Shown here: positions 45,863-53,631 of the stretch, one piece after another | Position numbering within the stretch: position 1 is the stretch's first letter | Layout: each line of letters starts with the position of its first letter | NCBI GenBank assembly: GCA_964613945.1 | Contig: CAZTJC010000006.1 | Location: 90,593 to 154,592, forward strand | DNA from: JAVVHH01 sp964613945 | Lineage (GTDB): Bacteria > Pseudomonadota > Alphaproteobacteria > Acetobacterales > Acetobacteraceae | Length of the DNA stretch: 64,000 nt | Direction of reading: 5' to 3' | Notes under the pieces: generated by a model | Seen by the model: only the letters and a program-made list of their open reading frames with translations | What the model was told of the DNA's origin: nothing | Database searches by the model: none | Translations under genes and position numbers: made by a program

Positions 45863-46986
45863 ACCGCTACGGACAGACGGGCATACAGCGGCCGGAGCCT
45901 GTCGGCGTGAGCAGCCGGCGTGAAATTCTGGGCGCGCATATTTCCCGCAGCGACCAGCGCGCCAACGGCATCGTCGTCACTATCCAGACTGGCGAGCGTG
46001 GCGGCCCAAGCTGCCATATCTTCAGCATCCACCAGTTGTGCTGCATCCCCCGCCACCTCTCGTAAAGCTCCATGCGCGCTGCAAATCACAGCCGTTCCGA
46101 GCGTCATGGCCTCGGCGACCACGAGGCCGAAGCCTTCCGCTAACGACGGCACCAGCACGCAGCGTGCGCCCGCGATAAGGGCCACAAGATCCGCGCGCGC
46201 TACCCAAGGTAGGCGGATCACTTCTGGTCCGGCGTTGGCCAACTCCGTTGCTGCTCGCCAGCCATCCGGGCCCGCGATGACCAGTGGCCGCCGGCTGCGG
46301 CTCTCGCGGTGAGCCTGGATCAGTCGACGCACGTTCTTGCGTGGCTCGACCGATCCGGCATGCAGCACGTAGCTGCCCGGCGTGAGACCGAGCACGTTCA
46401 GGGTCTGCGCAAGCACTGCCGGGTTGGGTCGGGTGTCTAAGACGGCCTGGTAGGTGTTCGTCACCCGGTCTGGTGGCACGCCGAGCACGTCGATGATTTC
46501 TCGCCGCGAACACTCCGACACCGTGACGATATGAGTCGCCACTTCCGTTACGCAGCCTAGCAGCCGCCGCATGCGTTTGTCGGGAATAGGGCTGAGGCCG
46601 GGATGCAGCAGCGGGATCAGATCGTGGATCGTATAGAGGTTCGGTACGGCCGCGAACCGCAATGGCAGTGGATACGTCCAGTGCATCAGTGCCGGGGGGT
46701 TGTCCGTGTCGCACACAGGCAGCAATGTCCGGCGCAGATCGAAACGAATCTGGGCTGACCGGAACACCGTTCCGCCACCCCGCCGACCATCCGTGAGCGG
46801 TACCCGCCACTCTCCCGGCCGCACCGCGCCCACCCATGCACTGGCTCGGCCACTTTTACCGCCGTCGACTAGCGGCTCGACTAGATGCCCGAGTGCAGTG
46901 ACCGTGTTGGCCAGGCCCTTGCCGTAGGTGGAGACTCCGGTGCCGCCGTGCTGGCGTGCAAGCCGGCCATCGATACAGATATGCAT
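45859..46986 (-). CDS. glycosyltransferase, GT4 family
   Basis: 375 residues, GT-B fold. N-terminal MHICIDGRLARQHGGTGVST is the Gly-rich acceptor-domain start; the C-terminal donor domain has VLHAGSVEPRKNVRRLIQAH and the EX7E-type motif PSLAEGFGLVVAEAMTLG. ATG 46986 begins the family-like sequence; the open frame extends 30 codons further. It is a paralogue of the next gene, sharing PDRVTNTYQ and HWTYPLPL. It is convergent with kpsT and divergent from the paralogue. Confidence 0.9.
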   Translation of the reverse strand: MHICIDGRLARQHGGTGVSTYGKGLANTVTALGHLVEPLVDGGKSGRASAWVGAVRPGEWRVPLTDGRRGGGTVFRSAQIRFDLRRTLLPVCDTDNPPALMHWTYPLPLRFAAVPNLYTIHDLIPLLHPGLSPIPDKRMRRLLGCVTEVATHIVTVSECSRREIIDVLGVPPDRVTNTYQAVLDTRPNPAVLAQTLNVLGLTPGSYVLHAGSVEPRKNVRRLIQAHRESRSRRPLVIAGPDGWRAATELANAGPEVIRLPWVARADLVALIAGARCVLVPSLAEGFGLVVAEAMTLGTAVICSAHGALREVAGDAAQLVDAEDMAAWAATLASLDSDDDAVGALVAAGNMRAQNFTPAAHADRLRPLYARLSVAV

Positions 46987-47057
46987 TCCGGCGCTTATGC
47001 CACGACCCGATCTAGCCTTGACCCCGCGTTGGCGCGGTTCATAGGCTGCCAGTGACA

Positions 47058-48404
47058 ATGACCATGCACATCGCAATTGACGGCTTCAATATCGCCATGC
47101 CCCGCGGCACCGGCGTCGCGACCTATGGCCGTATGCTCGCCAAAACCTTGGCTGGAGCTGGCCACACCGTCGATGGCATCTTCGGCCTGACGATCAATCG
47201 CGCCTCGCCGGAACTGCTGCGCGAGGTTCAGTTCTTCGACGGGTTGGCCAAGGAAGAGGGACGCCGGGCGCCGGTGATCGGGAGCGAGCGCTGGTTCAGC
47301 GAACTCAGCTTGCGTTTTCGCCCGATCGAGGCGGCGACGGTCCCGCTCAGCGGCCGGGTCGAGACCCGCGGCTTCGCCAACCGACTGCCTGTGTTCGACC
47401 GCGTGCTGAATGCGGCCGACCTGTTCGATGTCGCACACCGGCACTTCCGCGCCACTGGCAAGTTCCTCCGTCTGCGGGTGCCTGGGGCGGTGCCACAGAT
47501 CATGCATTGGACCTATCCGCTGCCGCTGCTGCTGGAAGGCGCCCGTAACGTCTACACATTGCATGATCTGGTGCCGCTCCGGCTTCCTTATACGACGCTG
47601 GACAACAAACGGAGCTACTTGCGCCTTCTGCATGGCTGCGTCCGACATGCGGATCACCTGTGTACAGTGTCGGAGTCGTCGCGACGAGACATCATCGACA
47701 TACTGAACGTAGCACCGGACCGCGTCACCAATACCTATCAGACCAGCGAATTACCTGCCACGCCGACTGAGATGGCTGGAGCTGCCGAGTTTTCGGCCTG
47801 GTTAAACGGATTGTTTGGGCTCGAGCCCAATAGATATTTGCTTTTCTATGGTGCGCTCGAGCCGAAGAAAAACATTGGCAGGATCGTCGAAGCCTGTCTC
47901 TCCGTTCAACTGCCGATGCCGCTGGTCATCGTCGGAGGCCGGGCCTGGAAATCGGAGAGTGAGCTGCGTCTGCTGCAAGCCGGGCCCGATGGCGTGCGCA
48001 ACGAGCGGGCGAAAGGGGCCGTGCGTCAACTCGAATACGTGCCGGCTTCGTGGCTGAGTGGCTTGGTGAAAGGTGCGCGGGCTGTCGTGTTTCCGTCGCT
48101 GGCCGAAGGATTCGGTCTGCCGGTTCTGGAAGCGCTGCAACAAGGCATCCCGGTCCTCACCTCGCACGAAGGTAGCCTGCCCGAGGTCGGCGGCGACGCG
48201 GTTCTACTTGTCGACGCCTACGATGCGACAGCGATCGGAGCGGCGATGCAGCGCTTAGCCACTGATGACGAACTGCATCGCAGACTGTCACTTGCCGGCC
48301 CGGCACAGGCCGAGCGGTTCAGTCCCGCTGCCTATAGTGCCCGACTGAATGAACTTTACGCAACAATCCTAACGCGCTCAGCCGGCACGTTCCACGCGTC
48401 ATGA
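47058..48404 (+). CDS. glycosyltransferase, GT4 family
   Basis: 448 residues from ATG 47058 (GTG 47052 and ATG 47064 are alternatives). GT-B fold: N-terminal MHIAIDGFNIAMPRGTGVAT, donor-domain motifs LLFYGALEPKKNIGRIVEAC and PSLAEGFGLPVLEALQQG. Shares the HWTYPLPL, YT.HDL.PL and PDRVTNTYQ segments with the preceding divergent gene, so the pair arose by duplication. It probably adds a sugar in capsule synthesis. kpsE follows 35 bases later. Confidence 0.9.
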   Translation: MTMHIAIDGFNIAMPRGTGVATYGRMLAKTLAGAGHTVDGIFGLTINRASPELLREVQFFDGLAKEEGRRAPVIGSERWFSELSLRFRPIEAATVPLSGRVETRGFANRLPVFDRVLNAADLFDVAHRHFRATGKFLRLRVPGAVPQIMHWTYPLPLLLEGARNVYTLHDLVPLRLPYTTLDNKRSYLRLLHGCVRHADHLCTVSESSRRDIIDILNVAPDRVTNTYQTSELPATPTEMAGAAEFSAWLNGLFGLEPNRYLLFYGALEPKKNIGRIVEACLSVQLPMPLVIVGGRAWKSESELRLLQAGPDGVRNERAKGAVRQLEYVPASWLSGLVKGARAVVFPSLAEGFGLPVLEALQQGIPVLTSHEGSLPEVGGDAVLLVDAYDATAIGAAMQRLATDDELHRRLSLAGPAQAERFSPAAYSARLNELYATILTRSAGTFHAS

Positions 48405-48439
48405 TTGCAAATCTCTCTAGTTTGCGGCAATGCTGACGC

Positions 48440-49603
48440 ATGGATGCGCTCGACCTCAAGCTTCCTGAAACCACATCCCGTCGGAGCAATCCGTATGCGC
48501 CGATTCGTAAGCGAAGCTGGTCGCGATGGTTGTGGTTCGCAGTGGTGGTCGTGCTGCCGACACTCTGCGCTACCATCTACATGGTCGGCTTTGCCGCCGA
48601 TCAGTATGTTTCCGAGGCACGTTTCGTTGTTCGAGGGCAGGCGTCGCAATCATCTGGCATGCTGACCGGGCTCCTAGCATCAACCGGGCTGAGCCACGCT
48701 CAGGAAGATACGTACGTCGTGCAGGACTATATTCAGTCACGTGACGCGATGAATGGGCTCATTGCCAACAATGACCTGCGCGCAGTCTTCAATAGGCCCG
48801 AGGCCGACATTCTGTCCCGCTTTCCAATGTGGAAGGGATGGGCCAGCGAAGAACACCTGTTTCGTTTCTATAAATCGCACGTTCAAGCCGAGCTGGACTC
48901 GACGACCGGTATCTCCTTGTTGTCCATCAAAACGTTTCGGGGCGCAGACTCACAACAGATCGCCTCGGCGTTACTCGGAGCCGGAGAGGCGTTGGTCAAC
49001 CGCATGAATGAGCGACAGCGGGACAATACGCTGCGGCAGGCGCGCAAAGACGTGGTCGACGCCGAAAACCGGGTGACGGACGTAGGAAACGAGATCGCCT
49101 TGTTCCGTAACCGTGAGGCTGTGCTGGATCCAACAAAGCAGTCGGTGCCGCTGCTATCCGGCATCAACGATCTGCAGATGGCACTGGTTCGCACGAATCT
49201 GCAGCTTGCACAGGTGACGGTTTCGACGCCGAAGAGCCCGCTGATCCCGGATCTCAATCGTCGGATCAAGGCGTTACAAGATCAGATCGACCAAGCGCGA
49301 GCCCAGGTGACCGGATCGGATCAGTCTCTAGTGCCGAAAATTACGGCCTTCGACGCGCTCGTGCTGCAACAAAGTTTTGCTGACAAGCTGCTTGGGTCGG
49401 CGATCCAATCGCTAGAGACAGCGCGCATCGCGGCTGAGCGGCAGGAGCTGTATCTCGAGACGATCGTCCAACCTAACCTGTCGGATTATCCGGCGTATCC
49501 CAAGCGGGTAGCGACGATTGCAATCGTGTTCGCCAGTTTCCTCGGCCTCTATATCTGCGGTGGGTTGATCATCACGAGTGCCCGGGAACACCGGCTCCAC
49601 TGA
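48440..49603 (+). CDS. kpsE: capsule export inner-membrane protein (KpsE/BexC/CtrB family)
   Basis: 387 residues: N-terminal helix WLWFAVVVVLPTLCATIYMV, then the PCP motif region ADQYVSEARFVVRG, a long periplasmic coiled coil (about 180-330) and a C-terminal helix RVATIAIVFASFLGLYICGG. This polysaccharide co-polymerase family bridges KpsMT to the outer-membrane channel. The expected channel gene in this window is the relic at 43.9 kb, so KpsE may have no local partner. Confidence 0.92.
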   Translation: MDALDLKLPETTSRRSNPYAPIRKRSWSRWLWFAVVVVLPTLCATIYMVGFAADQYVSEARFVVRGQASQSSGMLTGLLASTGLSHAQEDTYVVQDYIQSRDAMNGLIANNDLRAVFNRPEADILSRFPMWKGWASEEHLFRFYKSHVQAELDSTTGISLLSIKTFRGADSQQIASALLGAGEALVNRMNERQRDNTLRQARKDVVDAENRVTDVGNEIALFRNREAVLDPTKQSVPLLSGINDLQMALVRTNLQLAQVTVSTPKSPLIPDLNRRIKALQDQIDQARAQVTGSDQSLVPKITAFDALVLQQSFADKLLGSAIQSLETARIAAERQELYLETIVQPNLSDYPAYPKRVATIAIVFASFLGLYICGGLIITSAREHRLH

Positions 49604-49606
49604 GGT

Positions 49607-50716
49607 TCAAACATCGGCTTCGGTTAGTCGCCGGGGACGTTTACCGGCGATTGATCTCAGCCAGCGCACCGGTCGGCTCGGCACAGGCGATATCTTGCCC
49701 GAGGCGAGCGCTTCCAAACGCGGACGATAGAGGTTGCCACGGGCGGTAGCGCAGGCCCGTTCCATCGTGGCGTGCGCCTGCGCGACGTCACCGGCGAGTT
49801 CCAGGCTGCAACTCAGATGCATCAACAGGGTGGGCTGATCCGGCTGCAACGCTAGTGCGCGGCGATGTAGGTCGAGCGCGTCGTGGGTCCGGCCGGCCCA
49901 AGCAAATTCTACCGCAAGTCGGCTGAGCACAATGGGGTTGTCCGGCGCGATATCAGCGGCGCGCTGCAGCAGGGCCAGCCGCTTGCCGATCCGACTTTTC
50001 GGAGCTCGGCTGCTTTCCGCCAATAAGACTTGGGCCGAGCCAGGCAGTTTGGACAGCGCTGCGAAGCGGAAAGCCGCCGGGTCGAACTGTCCGGCGATCA
50101 CGTCCATGATGGCGGGCCGGAGTAGACCTGTCTCGGCTAGAAACGAGCTGATCGGATGGCCGCCACCGGGGATGTCGATTTTAGCAAAGCCGAAACCCTC
50201 ACGCTGCAGTAATTCGACATGCCGCCGATCCCGCAGCAGTGGATCGTAGATGATCCACGCGTCCGCCAGCGGCGGCGGCGGTAAGGAGCGCTCCCACACG
50301 TCGCAAAACGTTCGGCTACTGGCGGCCCAGCGCCGCTCCCAGCGCACGCGGGTCCAATCGATCGAGTACTGCGGTGACAGCGCGAGACAAAAATTCGCTC
50401 CAACGGCACCCGCCAAGCGCAAAGCCGCATAGCCGCCCATGCTCGATCCGTAAGTGATGACCCGGTCATAGCCCGCCGTGGCAGCCCGTATCGTGGCAGC
50501 GGCAGCGATCATGGTATCATATTGATACCAGCGGTTATCCCGCGATAGGACGTGAATCGCGTCGATGCGTTCATGCTCGAGCAACGTCTCACCGAAGGCC
50601 AGGCGCTCGAGAGTCATCACGTCGGTAAAGGAGTCGAACGTTATCACGCAGGCACGGCCGCCGTGGCCCCGGTGGTCACGGACTAGCAGATCATCGTCGC
50701 GGAACAGCGGGGCCAT
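49607..50716 (-). CDS. alpha/beta-hydrolase-like protein with C-terminal TPR repeats
   Basis: 369 residues. The N-terminal 220 have a nucleophile elbow ITYGSSMGGYAALRLAG and a late His (PGGGHPISSF) of the alpha/beta-hydrolase fold. The rest is TPR-like (NPIVLSRLAVEFAWAGRTHD, then DALDLHRRALALQPDQPTLL). No signal peptide. A fusion of this kind next to capsule genes suggests a role in polymer modification or in sensing it, but this is inference. It converges on kpsE with three bases between stops. Confidence 0.72.
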   Translation of the reverse strand: MAPLFRDDDLLVRDHRGHGGRACVITFDSFTDVMTLERLAFGETLLEHERIDAIHVLSRDNRWYQYDTMIAAAATIRAATAGYDRVITYGSSMGGYAALRLAGAVGANFCLALSPQYSIDWTRVRWERRWAASSRTFCDVWERSLPPPPLADAWIIYDPLLRDRRHVELLQREGFGFAKIDIPGGGHPISSFLAETGLLRPAIMDVIAGQFDPAAFRFAALSKLPGSAQVLLAESSRAPKSRIGKRLALLQRAADIAPDNPIVLSRLAVEFAWAGRTHDALDLHRRALALQPDQPTLLMHLSCSLELAGDVAQAHATMERACATARGNLYRPRLEALASGKISPVPSRPVRWLRSIAGKRPRRLTEADV

Positions 50717-50735
50717 GAGCCGCCTTCGTCGACTT

Positions 50736-51157
50736 TCAGTCCATCAACTTGCGTGCCAGTATGTCGAACCCGCGCGCCACGCCACGTGTTTTGTTGAGTG
50801 AGCGGGCGGCGGCGGTTTCGGCCAGACGTGGCATAGCTGCTGCGGGTCCATCTGCGCCGCTTCCCGTGGGGAGATGCCGAAGACGGCGTCGAAGCCATAG
50901 ACATTGTCCAACAAGCCCGCGGCGAAGGTGTAAGAGCGGCCGCGCTGGCCTGGGTATGGATGGAGACAAGGCGGCTTGGGCCAGCGATCGTCCGGAATCT
51001 GGGTGACGGTATCCCGGCCCGCACGCAGGAGCTGCCGCAAGGCGGCCAGGTCGGGCGCGCCCGGAAGGCGGCAGGAGGCTCCGACGATGGCGACCGGTCG
51101 TGTTGCCGTAGAGCCAGTCTTTTCGACGTCGCGGAATCCAATTCCCTCCAAGATCAC
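50736..51157 (-). pseudogene. polyketide synthase relic (both ends of a deleted gene)
   Basis: The first 107 codons encode the start of a beta-ketoacyl synthase domain (RPVAIVGASCRLPGAPDLAA, then DNVYGFDAVFGISPREAAQM and DPQQ). At about 50837, just after DPQQ, family similarity ends. A different frame then reads MPRLAETAAARSLNKTRGVA to a stop at 50736, which looks like the C-terminus of the same or a neighbouring gene. Several kilobases of the synthase must have been lost between these points. Confidence 0.65.
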
Positions 51158-51277
51158 TCCCTCAAAATACGCCGCGAACGCTTTTGTCGCGCCTTGGACA
51201 TGATGACCGAATCTCCGATCTCAGGTGATAGCGGTGGCGCGCTCCGGTAGCAAACCAGTGCTGGAGAGCGCACGTCG

Positions 51278-51477
51278 CACCGTGCGCTATGGGTCGTGTC
51301 CCTGGACGTGGTGTAGGAGGCGGCCACCGCGGTGAACCTGGGTAGGGTTGGGTTACGAGACGCAACAACTAACCCGAGGACCCCACGATGACCGACCATG
51401 AGACTGCCTTGCGCGATTTATTGGCGAAGGCTCAAATGCAACCTGTACCGGCCGCGGTTGCTGAGACATCTGGTTGA
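51278..51477 (+). pseudogene. possible IS256-family left end and transposase start relic
   Basis: A frame at 51388 begins MTDHETALRDLLAKAQ, like the start of Mutator/IS256-type transposases, and is preceded by GGGTCGTGTCCCTGG (near 51290), which resembles an IS256-type terminal repeat. The frame runs into the IS3 end at 51462 and stops at 51477. The rest of the element is absent. Family assignment is weak. Confidence 0.35.
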
Positions 51478-51480
51478 AGC

Positions 51481-52420
51481 CTAAGCGGCAAGTGCCGTGG
51501 TGGGAAGCTGATCCTGGCGGACGGCGTCGGGTGCTCTGAAGCCGTGTCGTTCAATCAGCCATGTTGAGTTGTAAGTTTGGCGAAACTCGAGCAGCGCCAA
51601 GCGGAGTTGCTCGACGTTATCGAAAGTTCGCACCCAAGGAGGTTCTCCTTGAGGGAGCGGATGAAGCGTTCGGCGCAGCCATTATCCTCCGGCGCGCGGA
51701 CGAAGGCGGGCAAGCTCTCGATGCCGAGGAACTTCGGCTCGTTCTGGAACGCGTCGGACATGTATTGGCTGCCGTGATCGTGGCGAAGAGCGAGGCCCGC
51801 CGCGACGCCCTTGGCGAAGCCGCCGAACTGTTGGCGGACGCCTTGCCTGAGAGGTACCAACGCCTCGAAGCGGGTGCCGCGCCGGGCAGCATGGAGGCCG
51901 ACGCACTCGGCGCTGTGGTGGTCGATGGCGACGAACACAGCGGTCTGGCCCTCACCGGTCCAGGTAGTGGTCATGTCGGTCCCTCCGCTGGTATTCCACT
52001 CGCTTTGCGACCGGAACCTTGACCAGCTCCGCCCCACATGGTGTTCAGCGGTTCCGGGATGATGGTGCCATCGTGGTTGCGCGGTCCTCGCGGACTGCCG
52101 ACCCGCGATGGGGCGAGCAGGCCATGTTCTCGCATAAGGCGCAGGGTCCGGCGCCTGGATGTTCGGATACCCTTCATGCGCAGTCTTGCCCATACCTTGC
52201 GGTAGCCCTCACCGTGGAACGGAGAGGCTGCGAGGACGGCCCGGATCGTCTCGACCAACGCCGGGTCCGGCATTGGCCCAACCGGCCCGGGTCGCCTCGG
52301 CGGCTGTGCCCGAGGCGGCAGCCGATGGCGGTAGATCGTGGCCCGGGCTGCCCTCCAGACCCGGCATATCCGGGACAAACCATAGGGCCTGCCGCTGCTG
52401 GGCGAGACGGTCAGGCTCAT
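51481..52420 (-). pseudogene. IS3 orfB transposase, disrupted by a 50-nt insertion and a frameshift
   Basis: The N-terminal part contains the HTH_21 region (ASPFHGEGYRKVWARLRMKG). The rve domain shows the DDE residues in GTDMTTTWTGEGQ, HDHGSQYMSDAF and EDNGCAERFIRSLKENLL. Two lesions are visible: a 50-nt hairpin sequence (51981-52030) that splits MWG from TDM and shifts the frame, and a one-base loss near 51640 after KENLL. In the corrected frame the protein continues WVRTFDNVEQLRLALLEF to a stop at 51481. The start overlaps the end of orfA (ATGA). Confidence 0.85.
51981..52030 (-). repeat. 50-nt hairpin element, copy B (in IS3 orfB)
   Basis: Read on the minus strand (the sense strand of orfB) it starts GGAGCTGGTCAAGGTTCCG and ends TGGAATACCAGCGGAGGG. 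Outer arms GCTGG/CCAGC and inner arms TTCCG/TGGAA plus a variable tip form a hairpin. Removing the 50 bases restores the frame M-W-G-T-D-M of the transposase. It shares length, ends and orientation with the copy at 54297; 35 of 50 positions are identical. Confidence 0.85.
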
Positions 52421-52719
52421 GGCCGTGACCTCCTGCGGGCCAAAGGGCGCTCGCCCTCCAGGGCTGCGACCTTGGCCTCCAGCAGCTCGCGCTCCAGCAG
52501 CATCTCGCCTAGTCGCACCTTGAGCCGCTGGCTCTCCAGCGCCTCGCTGTCGGTTGACCGTGTTGCCAGGCTCGCCTCACCAGCGGCCAGGAACGCGTCG
52601 CGCCAGCCGCTCAGCGTCGCGGCCGTGATACCCAATGCCCGCGAGACAGTCTCGAGGTCCGTAAGCGTAGCGGCGACGACATCTGTCGGCTCATGACCCG
52701 AGTATGATCCGGTTCGCAG

Positions 52720-53211
52720 ATGGATGTGATGACGCCGGACCTGGTCGCGGAAGCTGAAAGCGCTCGAACGACCGATCATAGGAGCACTCATACGGCCCGC
52801 GTCGAGGTTCTGACGCGGGCTGAACCGAGGCGGTCGTGGACGACCGAGCAAAAGCGCCAGATCGTCGCCGAGAGCCTCGGATCGGATCTGACCGCAACCG
52901 AGGTCGCCCGCAAATATCGGATCAGCTCGGGTCAGCTTTACACGTGGCGGCAACAGTTGGTGAGCCTGCCAGGGTCCGTCATCACCCGCGCGCCGATGCA
53001 GTTTGCGGCGGCCGAACTGGCGACGGCGGCATCGCCTCCGTTGCCGTCCCCAACGTCGCCAGAGCCGCCGACACCGGCTGCTTCTCCGTCTGCGGTCCAT
53101 GCTGACGGCTTGATCGAGATCGTGCTGCCCTCCGGGGTGTCGTTGTGCGTCGACGCCCATGTCGACGGCCCCGCGCTGCGCCGGGTGCTCGGCGCGCTCG
53201 AGGGCCGATGA
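52720..53211 (+). CDS. tnpA: IS66 TnpA accessory protein
   Basis: 163 residues. Helix-turn-helix of the IS66 Orf1/TnpA family: RRSWTTEQKRQIVAESLGSD and ATEVARKYRISSGQLYTWRQ. The C-terminal part is Pro/Ala-rich and ends in the family segment IEIVLPSGVSLCVDAHVDGP. Its stop overlaps the tnpB start (ATGA). Confidence 0.93.
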   Translation: MDVMTPDLVAEAESARTTDHRSTHTARVEVLTRAEPRRSWTTEQKRQIVAESLGSDLTATEVARKYRISSGQLYTWRQQLVSLPGSVITRAPMQFAAAELATAASPPLPSPTSPEPPTPAASPSAVHADGLIEIVLPSGVSLCVDAHVDGPALRRVLGALEGR

Positions 53212-53558
53212 TTGCGCTGTTATCCGGGCTGCGGGTCTATTTGGCCTGCGGAATTACCGACATGTGCAAGGGGATGACGGGGCTGGCAATGCTGGTGCAG
53301 CAGGACCTTTCCGCCGATCCGTTCGATGGTGCCGTGTTCGCTTTTCGGGGCCGCCGCGCCGGGCTCATCAAGCTGATCTGGCACGACGGGATCGGCCTGT
53401 GCATGCTGACCAAGCGGCTCGAGCAGGGCCAATTCGTTTGGCCGTCGGCGACGTCGAGCGGTCGGATCTCGCTGTCGCCGCCTCAGTTGGCCGCCCTGCT
53501 CGACGGCTGCGAGTGGCGCGCGCCGGTGCCGGTGCGGCGGCCGGAACTGGCGGGCTAA
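53208..53558 (+). CDS. tnpB: IS66 TnpB accessory protein
   Basis: 116 residues, the characteristic IS66 Orf2: LRVYLACGITDMCKGMTGLA, then DGAVFAFRGRRAGLIKLIWH and GLCMLTKRLEQGQFVWP. Required with TnpA for IS66 transposition; its biochemical role is not settled. This is the IS66 protein, not the IS605-type TnpB nuclease. Confidence 0.94.
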   Translation: MIALLSGLRVYLACGITDMCKGMTGLAMLVQQDLSADPFDGAVFAFRGRRAGLIKLIWHDGIGLCMLTKRLEQGQFVWPSATSSGRISLSPPQLAALLDGCEWRAPVPVRRPELAG

Positions 53559-53631
53559 AAAGTCGCTGATCCGCCTGAATTCTGACTGAAAATGCTGGCT
53601 GCGGCGCGGCGGCGTCGGTCATTCTTGCGGT

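Noticed and set aside
53208..53558. TnpB as a possible RNA-guided nuclease
   Set aside because: This is the 116-residue IS66 Orf2 protein, which shares only the name with the IS605/IS607 TnpB nuclease and has no RuvC domain.
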